From: Pseudomonadota bacterium
GTDB lineage: Bacteria; Desulfobacterota; Desulfobacteria; Desulfobacterales; Desulfolunaceae
Assembly (NCBI GenBank): GCA_018818835.1
Contig: JAHIRD010000032.1
Location: 1 to 44,194 of the forward strand
Direction: 5' to 3'
DNA: 44,194 nucleotides
Of the stretch, positions 7,748-16,331 are shown one piece after another. The position numbers and the translations under genes are program-made. The notes under the pieces were generated by a model. It had not been told where the DNA came from and searched no databases. It saw only the letters and a program-made list of their open reading frames with translations. Numbering within the stretch: position 1 is the stretch's first letter; the number at the start of each line of letters is the position of its first letter.

Positions 7748-8164
7748 ATGATGATACCATACCGAGAATGCATTGTATTTCTATTGGCCAAAGGCAATCA
7801 GAAAGCCCATCGAAACCTGAAGAACCGCCTGAAGGCGTATCACCTCACGCCGGTTCAGGCCCTTGTTCTTGGTGCTCTCGAAGAGGAAAACGGCATCACT
7901 GCCAGTGAAATCGGGAAAAGACTGGGGCTTGATAATGCCACGGTGTCCGGAGTCCTGGACCGCCTGAGCGAATCATCCTGGATCATCCGGGAGAATGATG
8001 AAAACGATCGCCGTGCCCAACGCGTCTATCTTCCTGAAAAAACAGAAAAAACAATGGTCTCAAAACTTTACGAAGCCCGCAGGGAGGCCAACGAAGAAAC
8101 CCTGCAGAATCTTTCCCCGGAAGAGAGAATGTTGCTGAAACGTTTATTAAGGGACCTTGTTTAA
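7748..8164 (+). CDS. MarR family transcriptional regulator
   Basis: This 138-residue winged-helix protein has the MarR pattern: a dimerisation helix at the N-terminus, LTPVQALVLGALEEENGI, the recognition helix ASEIGKRLGLDNATVSGVLD (about 58-77) and the wing with the DxRxxxVYL signature as DENDRRAQRVYLPEK. A C-terminal helical pair (110-138) completes the dimer interface. MarR proteins are usually ligand-released repressors of a neighbouring gene. AAAGGA 6 nt before the ATG sets the start. The downstream flavoenzyme gene begins 54 nt after the stop and carries the same operator, so it is the likely target. The inducer may be an enoate or enoyl-CoA-type metabolite, which is inferred only from the neighbour. 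Confidence 0.92.
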   Translation: MMIPYRECIVFLLAKGNQKAHRNLKNRLKAYHLTPVQALVLGALEEENGITASEIGKRLGLDNATVSGVLDRLSESSWIIRENDENDRRAQRVYLPEKTEKTMVSKLYEARREANEETLQNLSPEERMLLKRLLRDLV

Positions 8165-8174
8165 ATATATTTGG

Positions 8175-8187
8175 TTTGTATGCTAAC
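8175..8187 (+). promoter_or_regulatory. MarR-type operator, copy 2
   Basis: TTTGTATGCTAAC differs at one of 13 positions from the site in front of the MarR gene, in the opposite orientation. It lies between the MarR stop codon and the SD site of the ene-reductase gene, and overlaps a weak -10-like TATGCT (8179-8184). Confidence 0.6.
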
Positions 8188-8218
8188 CAGTTTACCATTT
8201 AAAATAAAGGGGGATTAC

Positions 8219-10222
8219 ATGCGAGACCCGTTGTTCGAACCGATTAAAATAAACAATCTGGAATTAAAAAACAGGATCTACCTTCCGGCCATGCACATGG
8301 GAATGGCCGTAGATTTTCAGGTCACTGACCAACTGGTGGATTTTTATGCCGAACGCGCCAAAGGCGGCGCCGGTATGATCGTGGTGGGTAATGCAACGGT
8401 GGATGAGGTGTCAGGCTTTTTCCAGTATATTGGAGCACACAGTGATGCATTCATTCCCGGCCTGACCCGCCTTGCCAACGCCATCAAGGACAACGGTGCA
8501 AAAGCTGCGGTCCAGTTGAACCACGCGGGGCGCTACTCCCATTCAGCCCTGATGGGTGGGAAAAAACCTGTGGCCCCCACGGCACTGGCCTCCAATCTTA
8601 CCCGTGAAGTCCCGGAAGAGCTTGATATTAAGGGGATCAAGGCCATTGTTGAATCATTTGCCCAGGCCGCCTTAAGGGTTAAAAAATGCGGCTATGACGC
8701 AGTGGAAGTCTTGAGCGGAACAGGATATCTGATCAGCGAATTCCTTTCCCCTGTGACCAACAAACGGGAGGACGAGTACGGCGGAAGCTTTGAAAACCGC
8801 ATGCGATTCGGCATAGAGGTCATGACGGCCATCCGGAAAGCCCTGGGCCCTGACTTCCCCCTGATCGTTCGCATGGACAACAATGATTTCATGGAAGGCG
8901 GTATGCGCCATGGCGAGCTGGGACAATACGCTGTGCGACTGGTCGAAGAGTGCGGCGTAAATGCTCTGTGTGTTAAAGGAAGCTGGCATGAAGCCCGGGT
9001 TCCCCAACTGACATCCAACGTCCCCCGTGGAACCTATGCCTATCTTGCCCGGAATATCAAAAACCTGGTCAATGTCCCTGTGATCGCAAGCCACAGGATC
9101 AATGATCCCCATATTGCACGTGAACTGATCCAGGACGGATACTGCGACATGGTGGCCATGGCCAGGAGCCTCATCGCGGATCCCTATCTTCCGGAAAAAG
9201 CCAGGACCGGCCGGGAAAATGAAATCATTCACTGCATCGGCTGTGCCCAGGGTTGTTTTGACAATCTGTTCAAATTGCAAGCCGTGGAATGTCTGTGCAA
9301 TCCTATGGCTGGCCATGAGCGTGAACGAGCCATTTTGAAAACCGACACCCAAAAGAAAATCATGGTGGTGGGCGGAGGAGCCGCTGGAATGAGCGCTGCA
9401 CTTGCCGCTTTTGACAAGGGCCATGCCGTGAGCCTCTATGAAAAAAGTGACCGCCTTGGTGGCCAGTTGTTTCTGGCAGCCCTGCCCCCTGGGCGGGAAG
9501 AATTCGCCGAACTGGCCAAAGATCTTTCCACCCAGATTTCCCTTAGAAAAATTCCGGTTCACTTGAATACCGAGGTGAACGCCGCTGTTCTGGACCAGGA
9601 AAAACCCGATGCTGTGATTCTGGCAACCGGTGCCAAACCACTCAAGCCACCGATTCCCGGTGTGGATCTCCCCCATGTCGTCCAGGCCTGGGATGTCCTT
9701 TCAGACCGTGTTTCAACAGGCACAAACGTTGTGGTCATCGGCGGAGGTGCCGTGGGGGTTGAGACAGCCTTGTTTCTGTCGGAAAAAGGAACACTACCTG
9801 GTGAGGCCTTGAAATTCCTCATGGTGAATCGTGCTGAAAGTTTTGAAACCTTATATGATCTTGCCACCCGGGGGTCCAAGAACGTGACCATCATCGAGAT
9901 GATGGGAAAAGTGGGAGCGGGAATTGGGAAAAGCACCAAATGGGTGATGATGCAGGACATGGCCCGAAACAGAATATCCGTGAAAGTTGGGACAAAAGCA
10001 CTCGAAATCACGGAAAAATCCGTGAAAATTCAAACCGACGATCGTGTGGATGAGATTTTGGCCGACACGGTTGTGATTGCAGCCGGTGCAGTGCCGGTGA
10101 ATGAACTGGCTCTTCTTTTGAAAGAAAAAGACATTCCCTGTATGACTGCCGGGGATGCCCGCCAGATTGCCCTGGCATTTGATGCGGTTCATCAAGGCCA
10201 CGAGGCCGGACGAACGATTTAA
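8219..10222 (+). CDS. NADH:flavin oxidoreductase, 2,4-dienoyl-CoA reductase/enoate reductase (FadH) family
   Basis: A 667-residue three-part flavoenzyme. Residues 1-330 are an old-yellow-enzyme TIM barrel binding FMN (PLFEPIKINNLELKNRIYLP at the start). Cys339, 342, 346 and 358 (C-x2-C-x3-C-x11-C) bind a 4Fe-4S cluster. From about 378 a FAD/NAD(P) half begins with KIMVVGGGAAGMSAALAA, and a second dinucleotide fold VVVIGGGAVGVETALFL follows near 505. Length and cysteine spacing match E. coli FadH. It should pass electrons from NAD(P)H through FAD and FeS to FMN and reduce a conjugated C=C bond of an enoyl-CoA or enoate. A longer frame from TTG at 8171 runs through the operator; the ATG at 8219 with AAAGGGGG is the start. 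The substrate is not known. Confidence 0.93.
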   Translation: MRDPLFEPIKINNLELKNRIYLPAMHMGMAVDFQVTDQLVDFYAERAKGGAGMIVVGNATVDEVSGFFQYIGAHSDAFIPGLTRLANAIKDNGAKAAVQLNHAGRYSHSALMGGKKPVAPTALASNLTREVPEELDIKGIKAIVESFAQAALRVKKCGYDAVEVLSGTGYLISEFLSPVTNKREDEYGGSFENRMRFGIEVMTAIRKALGPDFPLIVRMDNNDFMEGGMRHGELGQYAVRLVEECGVNALCVKGSWHEARVPQLTSNVPRGTYAYLARNIKNLVNVPVIASHRINDPHIARELIQDGYCDMVAMARSLIADPYLPEKARTGRENEIIHCIGCAQGCFDNLFKLQAVECLCNPMAGHERERAILKTDTQKKIMVVGGGAAGMSAALAAFDKGHAVSLYEKSDRLGGQLFLAALPPGREEFAELAKDLSTQISLRKIPVHLNTEVNAAVLDQEKPDAVILATGAKPLKPPIPGVDLPHVVQAWDVLSDRVSTGTNVVVIGGGAVGVETALFLSEKGTLPGEALKFLMVNRAESFETLYDLATRGSKNVTIIEMMGKVGAGIGKSTKWVMMQDMARNRISVKVGTKALEITEKSVKIQTDDRVDEILADTVVIAAGAVPVNELALLLKEKDIPCMTAGDARQIALAFDAVHQGHEAGRTI

Positions 10223-10262
10223 GCATAAAAGCCCCCCTGGTGGGACAGGGGGGCTTTTATGC
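10223..10262. terminator. Bidirectional Rho-independent terminator
   Basis: A perfect 17-bp stem (10223-10239 with 10246-10262) has a 6-nt loop. The GC-rich core (GCCCCCCTG) is flanked by A-runs on one side and T-runs on the other. It serves the ene-reductase gene on the plus strand and the XRE gene, which ends at 10274, on the minus strand. Confidence 0.95.
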
Positions 10263-10273
10263 GGGTTATGATT

Positions 10274-10690
10274 TTATTTTTTCTTTTTACCGTTTGCGCA
10301 CCGGTAGCTTCCGCCCCGCTCAATGCACAGAATATGTTCAAAATATTCTGCTGGAACAGATCCGTTGATGAACCTCTGACAGAACAGAGTTTCCATCTCT
10401 GATTTTGTGATTTCCAATTCCCTGTCAGCATAAAGATCAAGAAGAATGTCCAGCTCGTCATTGTCAGGCATTCCATGCATCAAGGTGTAGGGCGATACGC
10501 CCAAGGCATCTGCTATTTCTGCAATTCTTCCCAGGGACACACCCACATGACCGTTTTCAAGCTTGGCCACATAGGAGCGAGATGTCCCTATTTTATCTGA
10601 GAATTCCTTCTGGTCCAAGCCTTCAAGCTTTCTCCAGAATTGCATGGCTTTGCCAATGGATTTCACAATTACCTTTCCTTCATCATCCAT
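10274..10690 (-). CDS. XRE family helix-turn-helix regulator
   Basis: 138 residues. A Cro/CI-type helix-turn-helix lies at about 14-70: FWRKLEGLDQKEFSDKIGTS, then SYVAKLENGHVGVSLGRIAE and IADALGVSP. The C-terminal half is helical and acidic, with an unusual end of several cysteines and a KKKK tail, and matches no cupin or peptidase domain. It probably binds DNA as a dimer. The start at 10690 follows a GGGGGGA stretch. It is the only gene between the terminator and the MFS transporter gene, separated from the latter by a very AT-rich 209-bp gap that contains an inverted repeat. Its targets are unknown, and autoregulation is the simplest guess. Confidence 0.88.
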   Translation of the reverse strand: MDDEGKVIVKSIGKAMQFWRKLEGLDQKEFSDKIGTSRSYVAKLENGHVGVSLGRIAEIADALGVSPYTLMHGMPDNDELDILLDLYADRELEITKSEMETLFCQRFINGSVPAEYFEHILCIERGGSYRCANGKKKK

Positions 10691-10752
10691 AATTTTTTCC
10701 CCCCAAAATCAAATTAATAATAATAAATAAACGTCTTATAAAAATTATCCAC

Positions 10753-10777
10753 ATTGTTGTTCAACAATATAGAACAA
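10753..10777. promoter_or_regulatory. Overlapping inverted repeats upstream of the XRE gene
   Basis: ATTGTTG-TT-CAACAAT (10753-10768) is a perfect palindrome. TTGTTC (10757-10762) and GAACAA (10772-10777) form a second pair spaced by 9 bp. They lie 63-87 bp before the XRE start codon in AT-rich DNA, as expected for an XRE operator. Confidence 0.45.
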
Positions 10778-10899
10778 TTTCCCCCTTCCCACTAAACGTT
10801 TAAAAAAATAATATTCCTTAAAAGCATATCTTCTTTAATATATCAATAATTTTTATAAATTTGTTTGATTTTTTTAACTTTTTTTATATGACGCAGGTG

Positions 10900-12063
10900 T
10901 CAGGAATTCAATTGGACCCTCATTTTTTCGGAAAAAACAAAAATCAGGCCCCCGGAAAGGGACATCAAACTGCTTGCAATATAAAGATACGCTCCATATT
11001 TTTCAAAAAAGTACCCATTGAAAATAAACCCTGCCATCATGCCAAGCCCATATGATACAGCATTATTGGCAACCTGTCCAAATGTTTTTGTTTCTTTTGA
11101 AGAAAGCTCATCCATGTAAAGAATGCACGCAATATGAAAGGCACCATAGGTCAAGGCATGGAGAAGTTGAGCAAAAAGAATCATGGGTGAAGAAACTGAG
11201 AAAAAAAGAATCAACCAACGTATGGCCGCTGCAAAAAACGAAAAAATCAGAACGGTTCGTATCGTAAAACGTCTGAAAACATAGTCTGATTTAAGCATAA
11301 TAACGATTTCTGCCATGGACGCCAGTCCCCAGGCAAAACCGATAAAGGTCCTACCAAAACCCAACTGCTCAAGATGGATGGAAAAAAAGGCATAATAGGT
11401 TCCGTGGCTAGCCAGCATCAAAAATGAACAAAAAAGAAATACAATCATCCGTGGGCTTATGAAATCTTTCATCTGAATCATAAAAGACGGAGCGCGTACC
11501 CGTGCATGACCACCCGGAACAAGAGGGGCGAAAAAAGCCTGGAACACCGAACCGATCAGAATCAGGACGACAATGGTATTGACCGGGAACTGATCGATGA
11601 CCCGGCCCAGAACCATCACCACAATAATGAAATTCAAGGATCCCCAGACTCGAATGTTGCCGTAGCTCCTCTTGTCGCTGTTCTTTGCCAGGGCCTCCAT
11701 GGTAAAGGCCTCGAGAAAGGCAATAATGGGACCATAAAATAGGGAATAAGCAATGGTGATGATCAACATGGGCCAGAAGTCCCGGGTAAACAGGTAAAGG
11801 ACCCAGATCAGAGCGCTGGCCACGTTGCAGAGAACATACAAGGGTTTCCGGATGTCAAATCGGTCAGCAAGGATGCCCCAGGCAAGGGAAAAAATCACGA
11901 TGGCAAGGGTCCGGGCCGCTGATAAAAGGCCGATCTGAAAACCGGAAAAATCAAGATGGTAGCAGTAGAGGTTGAAATAGGGCAGAAAGATCCCCATCAC
12001 ACCAAAATAAAAAAAATACTGAAGGCCCAGGGGCCATTTTGCAGTCAAGGCGTTTTGTCTCAT
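10900..12063 (-). CDS. MFS transporter, PPP (HcaT-like)/NHS type
   Basis: 387 residues from the ATG at 12063, with about twelve hydrophobic helices. The first is LQYFFYFGVMGIFLPYFNLY and the loop 2-3 motif is GILADRFDIRKPLYVL. The pattern FYGPIIAFLEAFTMEAL and YGNIRVWGSLNFI is typical of the phenylpropionate permease (HcaT) and nucleoside permease branch of the major facilitator superfamily. It exchanges a small organic solute across the inner membrane with protons. A longer frame to 12102 exists, but the ATG at 12063 shares ATGA with the stop of the radical SAM gene, so translation is coupled and 12063 is preferred. The coupling suggests it moves the substrate or product of that enzyme. Confidence 0.88.
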   Translation of the reverse strand: MRQNALTAKWPLGLQYFFYFGVMGIFLPYFNLYCYHLDFSGFQIGLLSAARTLAIVIFSLAWGILADRFDIRKPLYVLCNVASALIWVLYLFTRDFWPMLIITIAYSLFYGPIIAFLEAFTMEALAKNSDKRSYGNIRVWGSLNFIIVVMVLGRVIDQFPVNTIVVLILIGSVFQAFFAPLVPGGHARVRAPSFMIQMKDFISPRMIVFLFCSFLMLASHGTYYAFFSIHLEQLGFGRTFIGFAWGLASMAEIVIMLKSDYVFRRFTIRTVLIFSFFAAAIRWLILFFSVSSPMILFAQLLHALTYGAFHIACILYMDELSSKETKTFGQVANNAVSYGLGMMAGFIFNGYFFEKYGAYLYIASSLMSLSGGLIFVFSEKMRVQLNS

Positions 12064-13334
12064 AGGCGTTGGATGATGTACATAAACATGGGCAGCGTGC
12101 ACCTGTTTTTGATGACCTTGAACCCGGACACAAGGGCTCTCCGATCTCTGATTTTCCCGTATGGAGACAAATAGACGGCACCTTTAGGGTAATGACGTGG
12201 GCATTTTCTTTGGATCAGATCCAATACCGATTCCAGATGTGAGTCGGCAAAACCGTCGCCATAAAGAAAGTTCGCCGTAATTTCTACGCCGGGAAATGAT
12301 CGATTGATATGTATCATGCGCTCAAAAGCCTCGGTCACCTTTTCAGGGGACAGGGGCTTGCCCAGGCATTTAAGCGTAGCTTCATCGACGGATTCCAGGC
12401 CGATATTAATGGTGGTTTCATAGGGTGAAAGGGACAGGGTCCTAAACAACCGATCCGGTGATAAAAGAAGTGAATCGGCGCTTCCGAACAGGAAAAGTCG
12501 GGGGCCTTTGATGTTGGATAAGGCAAAATCAAAGGAGTGATAGGCCTTTTCTGCGGCATCTTCAATCATATCCATCCCGGCATGAAGGGCGTCATGCTGA
12601 CCCAGAAAAACAGAATTGAAATTTCGGATATCCCTGCCGTAAAAATTCTGTAAATTCCTGATCTGCTCGTCAATATCCCCCTTTGATCGCACAGAAAATC
12701 CCTTTCCTGTTTTTATGGTGCAAAACCTGCAGTTATAAATACAACCATCCGAAATTGTGAGGGGTATTACGTCATAATCCACATGCCGGGCATCGGGGGG
12801 AAGGACACTGACGGCACCTCCGATCATCCGGTGAAAAGCCTCGGCCCGGGCATTGAGAGCCTGGGGATCATTTCGGCTGAGGCTATCAAAAAAATGCTGA
12901 AGTTCGGGATTCTGCACAGGGGATCCTATCCCTGCAATTTTTTTGAGGATTTTCTGAAGCGAGGCTCGTGCAACATCAAGAATACCCTGTTTAAAAGGGT
13001 TTCCACCAAAAAGTGAATTACTGGGATATGTAAAACAGGGGACATAATACTCTCCAACCGCATCAAAAGCCCCATTGTATCCCCCTGAAGAATAATACAC
13101 CCAGTCATTGGCCACGGTGCGTTTCAGCCAATCCATGGGATCCATGGCGGTTCCGTTTTTGCTCTGGATATGTTTGATCTCGGCGTTCAGATCGAACTGA
13201 AACACAAAGGAACCGGAATGAATTTCCGTGTAGTTGCCGTAACGGATTGGGCAACTGAGCTTCTCGTAGTGATCAAGCCCTTGTTTGCCGATGAATACGG
13301 AAAAATCTCCAAAGTGATATTCATGCATGGTCAT
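12060..13334 (-). CDS. Radical SAM protein with extended N-terminal domain
   Basis: 424 residues. The 4Fe-4S/AdoMet motif is CIYNCRFC (Cys198, 202 and 205), unusually far from the N-terminus. About 190 residues before it form a separate domain that I do not recognise. After the motif the barrel pieces can be seen: SVFLGQHDALHAG, RLFLFGSADSLLL, INIGLESVDEATLKCLGKPL (typical of the HemN/Elp3/B12-independent group) and ITANFLYGDGF. It probably generates a 5'-deoxyadenosyl radical on an unknown substrate. No strong SD is visible. It is in line with the FmdB-type gene upstream (29-bp gap) and overlaps the transporter gene by ATGA. Confidence 0.85.
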   Translation of the reverse strand: MTMHEYHFGDFSVFIGKQGLDHYEKLSCPIRYGNYTEIHSGSFVFQFDLNAEIKHIQSKNGTAMDPMDWLKRTVANDWVYYSSGGYNGAFDAVGEYYVPCFTYPSNSLFGGNPFKQGILDVARASLQKILKKIAGIGSPVQNPELQHFFDSLSRNDPQALNARAEAFHRMIGGAVSVLPPDARHVDYDVIPLTISDGCIYNCRFCTIKTGKGFSVRSKGDIDEQIRNLQNFYGRDIRNFNSVFLGQHDALHAGMDMIEDAAEKAYHSFDFALSNIKGPRLFLFGSADSLLLSPDRLFRTLSLSPYETTINIGLESVDEATLKCLGKPLSPEKVTEAFERMIHINRSFPGVEITANFLYGDGFADSHLESVLDLIQRKCPRHYPKGAVYLSPYGKIRDRRALVSGFKVIKNRCTLPMFMYIIQRL

Positions 13335-13363
13335 TATGGTGAAACGGCCCGAAGGCCTTTTCT

Positions 13364-13621
13364 TTAATCGTCACCGGGAAGGGTGTATGTGGTGCATGAC
13401 CCGCTGGAGCATTGACGCTCGTGAATACCGGTCCCGCTTTCCCCGGCACTGGCGCAGGCCGATGATCCGCCACTGACATTGAAATTAGTCCGGCTCATAA
13501 TCCGCTCAAAGGTCTGGGCACCGCACTTGGGGCATTTAAAGTCATCTTCATCATTTTTGCTCATCACCAGAAGTTCAAAATACTCGTCACATTTCTGGCA
13601 CTTAAACTCATAAATCGGCAT
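13364..13621 (-). CDS. FmdB family zinc ribbon protein
   Basis: 85 residues. The start MPIYEFKCQKCDEYFELLV and the second knuckle FKCPKCGA give the two CxxC pairs of the FmdB/CxxC_CxxC_SSSS family, followed by the usual serine- and cysteine-rich tail. The family name comes from a putative regulator of formamidase, but the role is unknown. AGGAG ahead of the ATG at 13621 decides against the longer frame to 13669. It lies between recN and the radical SAM gene on the same strand and may be part of one transcript. Confidence 0.9.
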   Translation of the reverse strand: MPIYEFKCQKCDEYFELLVMSKNDEDDFKCPKCGAQTFERIMSRTNFNVSGGSSACASAGESGTGIHERQCSSGSCTTYTLPGDD

Positions 13622-13689
13622 ATCATATCTCCTAAAAACCATAAAAAAGGTATGCCTAATTATCAGCACATTATTAAAATTGTCAAGGC

Positions 13690-15405
13690 TTACCGCGAAT
13701 TGGAAGGCACCATTTCCCTGGCATGGGCCAGGGTGGCTTCGGTGATTTTCGAACCCCCTAGCATCCGTGCCATTTCATAAACCCGCTGCTCATGGGAAAG
13801 ACCATGAATACCTGTACATGTCCGCCCCTTTGAAACAGTTTTCTCGATTTTATAATGCTGATCTCCGAATTTGGCGATCTGGGGGAGATGGGTGATGCAG
13901 ATCACTTGATGGTGGGCTGAAAGGGCCTTGATTTTCTCCCCCACTTTTTCGGCCACGCCCCCGCCGATACCTGCATCCACCTCGTCAAAAATGATGGTTT
14001 CCACCGAATCGACTCCGGCAAGGATCGCTTTCAAAGAAAGGACAACCCGGGACAGCTCGCCACCGGATGCAATTTTTGCAAGGGGTTTCATCTCTTCCCC
14101 AACGTTGGGTGCAATCATGAACATGGCTTTGTCCTGGCCGGTTTCCCCCATGGCGGTCTCACCATCTTTCAGCCATGTTGGGGTGCTGCTGTCGGCAACA
14201 AGGGGACTGACTCGAACCTCAAACCGGGTTTTCTTCATGTCCAGACTGGCCAGCTCCCCTTCAACCAAAGACGAGAGTCTGGCCGCAGCCTTTTTTCGCT
14301 TGAGAGACAATTCCCGGGACAAGGCCACCAGCTCCCCGTGGTTCCGGGCGAGCTTCTGTTCCATGTCCCGTATGGTTGATGATAGATTTTCAACGTCTTT
14401 CAGTTCGTGACAAATTTTTTGATACAGGGCATCCACCTGGTCCAGGCTTCCACCGGGCCCTGCGTATTTCCGCTTAATTTTATTGAGAAAATCAAGCCTG
14501 GCTTCGGTTTCATCAAGAAGGTTGGTGTCTGTGCTGATCTGGTCCTCGTAGTCACCTAATGTCCCTGCAATATCTTCTATCTTGAAAATGATATCGGACA
14601 CATCCTCGGAGGTTTTGTTCAGTCCGGAATCAAGGGCCGCTGCTTTGGCCATATTTTTTTGGATCTCTGACAGACGTTCGATCAGGGCCCCATCCATCCG
14701 GTAGAGTTCCTCCATGGCGTTGTGGACAATCTGCCTTAGGGTTTCGCCGTGTTTAAGCCGCAGACGAATTTTTTCAAGGTCCTCATCTTCGTTGGGAAGA
14801 AGGTGGGCCTTTTCAATATCATTTTTTTGAAAACTGAGAAATTCCATATGCTGGGCCTGATTCTGCTCCAGGGCCTTGATTTTTTCCAAGGATGAAATAA
14901 GGGGCAGAATCATGGCGTATTGGGCAGCAACCGTTTCTTTAAGAGGTAGAAGATTTCCGAACTGGTCCAGAAATAAAAGATGCTGCTCTTCCCTGAGCAG
15001 ACCCTGGTGGGCATGCTGGCCTGAGATGCTTGCCAGATTCTGAGTGATGTCACTGAGCATCTGGACCGTACACATTCGCCCATTGATGTACATCTTGTGC
15101 CTGTCATTGGCAGAAATGATCCGCCGTATCAAAAGCCCGTCACTGTCATCACACCCGTGTTCTTTCAACATGCGGGACACAGGACTGTCTTTTTGAATGG
15201 TAAACATGGCTTCGATTTCCGCGTTTTCTTCACCTGTGCGTATCAGTTTGGAGGTGGCCCTGTTGCCTAAAATCAGGTTGACGGCATTGATGATAATAGA
15301 TTTCCCGGCTCCTGTTTCACCGCTCAACACGGTAAGACCGTCGGTGAAAGACACAGACAAATCGTCGATGATGGCCAAATTTTTTATGGACAATTCTGCG
15401 AGCAT
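13690..15405 (-). CDS. recN: DNA repair protein RecN
   Basis: 571 residues (family usually about 550-560). The start MLAELSIKNLAIIDDLSVSF is canonical. The Walker A motif GETGAGKS is at 29-36, a long coiled-coil middle runs over about 160-370, the signature LASGGELSRVVLSLK is near 460, and Walker B is TIIFDEVDAGIGGG. RecN is an SMC-like ATPase that holds broken DNA ends and acts in RecA-dependent double-strand break repair. A longer frame to 15510 adds residues unlike the family, so 15405 is taken, although no clear SD is seen there. No LexA-type box was recognised upstream. Confidence 0.95.
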   Translation of the reverse strand: MLAELSIKNLAIIDDLSVSFTDGLTVLSGETGAGKSIIINAVNLILGNRATSKLIRTGEENAEIEAMFTIQKDSPVSRMLKEHGCDDSDGLLIRRIISANDRHKMYINGRMCTVQMLSDITQNLASISGQHAHQGLLREEQHLLFLDQFGNLLPLKETVAAQYAMILPLISSLEKIKALEQNQAQHMEFLSFQKNDIEKAHLLPNEDEDLEKIRLRLKHGETLRQIVHNAMEELYRMDGALIERLSEIQKNMAKAAALDSGLNKTSEDVSDIIFKIEDIAGTLGDYEDQISTDTNLLDETEARLDFLNKIKRKYAGPGGSLDQVDALYQKICHELKDVENLSSTIRDMEQKLARNHGELVALSRELSLKRKKAAARLSSLVEGELASLDMKKTRFEVRVSPLVADSSTPTWLKDGETAMGETGQDKAMFMIAPNVGEEMKPLAKIASGGELSRVVLSLKAILAGVDSVETIIFDEVDAGIGGGVAEKVGEKIKALSAHHQVICITHLPQIAKFGDQHYKIEKTVSKGRTCTGIHGLSHEQRVYEMARMLGGSKITEATLAHAREMVPSNSR

Positions 15406-15539
15406 AAGTACACGTGTGCTGTTCTCTTTAGTGAATGGATAATTAACGCATGATATATGCCACAGGTTGGGGACTTTGTAAAGAAGCGGCCGAGGGAAAC
15501 CTTCGGGCATGGTATGCTGGCCTTAAAAAACGGAAAACT

Positions 15540-15881
15540 TTAATATTCTCTGATAAAGGTATGTATTTTCAGGCATTCTTCTTTTAATCTCAAAAAAACT
15601 CCCTGCACATTATTGAGGTCATTGTCTTTTCCCATGAGTTCAAGTTGATTGGCTGCTTCCGAGGCTTCCCGGGCGGCAAGGTATTTCAGACTCCCTTTGA
15701 AGGCATGCGCTGCATGCTCCAAATCGGAACACTGGCCCATGTCGATGGCTGCCTTGATTTTATTGAGCATGTCAGGATAGTCCTGCATGAAATCGTCAAG
15801 ACATTCTCGTAAAAGGTCTTCATCATCATCCATGATTTCAAGTAGTTCTTTCGTATCTATAGGGACGTTCGAATGATTCAT
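15540..15881 (-). CDS. Stand-alone HPt (histidine phosphotransfer) protein
   Basis: 113 residues forming one Hpt domain. HAAHAFKGSLKYLAA carries the phospho-acceptor His59 followed by the K-G of the family motif; the helix ASEAANQLELMGKDNDL follows. It shuttles phosphoryl groups between receiver domains. AGGAG about 10 nt before the ATG at 15881 supports the start, and the ATG overlaps the stop of the small upstream gene by ATGA. It is divergent from the hybrid kinase at 16332, which has three receivers, and from the island of receiver proteins beyond, so it may serve those proteins. Confidence 0.92.
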   Translation of the reverse strand: MNHSNVPIDTKELLEIMDDDEDLLRECLDDFMQDYPDMLNKIKAAIDMGQCSDLEHAAHAFKGSLKYLAAREASEAANQLELMGKDNDLNNVQGVFLRLKEECLKIHTFIREY

Positions 15882-16078
15882 TCGTCGGATACTCCTAATA
15901 TTTCTAAGGTAACGAGCTCGGTGGCCAATGGGTTCGGACACTCTGCTTCCAGGGCATGTTTAATTTGAATAGTGATGAACGTGTAAACATTCGACAGATG
16001 ACAATGAAAAGCTCTATTGGCCAAACGCGATAACGCCACATATGGATCTTTTACGACACCATCAATAGAGATAATCAT
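15878..16078 (-). CDS. Small protein of unknown function, coupled to the HPt gene
   Basis: A 66-residue frame (72 if the TTG at 16096 is used) that starts MIISIDGVVKDPYVALSRLA and ends EILGVSDE. I do not recognise it. It has no membrane segment or metal motif, but contains two histidines and two cysteines. The main support for its being a real gene is the exact ATGA overlap with the HPt gene (15878-15881), the arrangement of translationally coupled operons. No strong SD precedes either start. It might be the remainder of a receiver-like or regulatory domain, but that is speculation. Confidence 0.5.
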   Translation of the reverse strand: MIISIDGVVKDPYVALSRLANRAFHCHLSNVYTFITIQIKHALEAECPNPLATELVTLEILGVSDE

Positions 16079-16331
16079 AGCCCAAAAGGGATTCAAAGGT
16101 CAAAATATTTGTGCCCCGCACATGGTTTTCCTTTTTTACATTTTGATGGGACTGTGATAGAACTAATAAACAAAACAAGAGTTTGGAAAATAGCCTTTTG
16201 GCCCATGGCCCATTTAAATCATATGTTTCTTTTCCTTAAATTCAAACCCGCCTTAAAGGGGTTTTCACCATAAGAATCAACGCTTGACGGCATGACTCAT
16301 AAACATCAGACCTTACATTTAGGTGTATTTT

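Noticed and set aside
8672-9676. 334-codon frame antisense to the ene-reductase gene
   Set aside because: It mirrors codon bias of the real gene and has no family resemblance.
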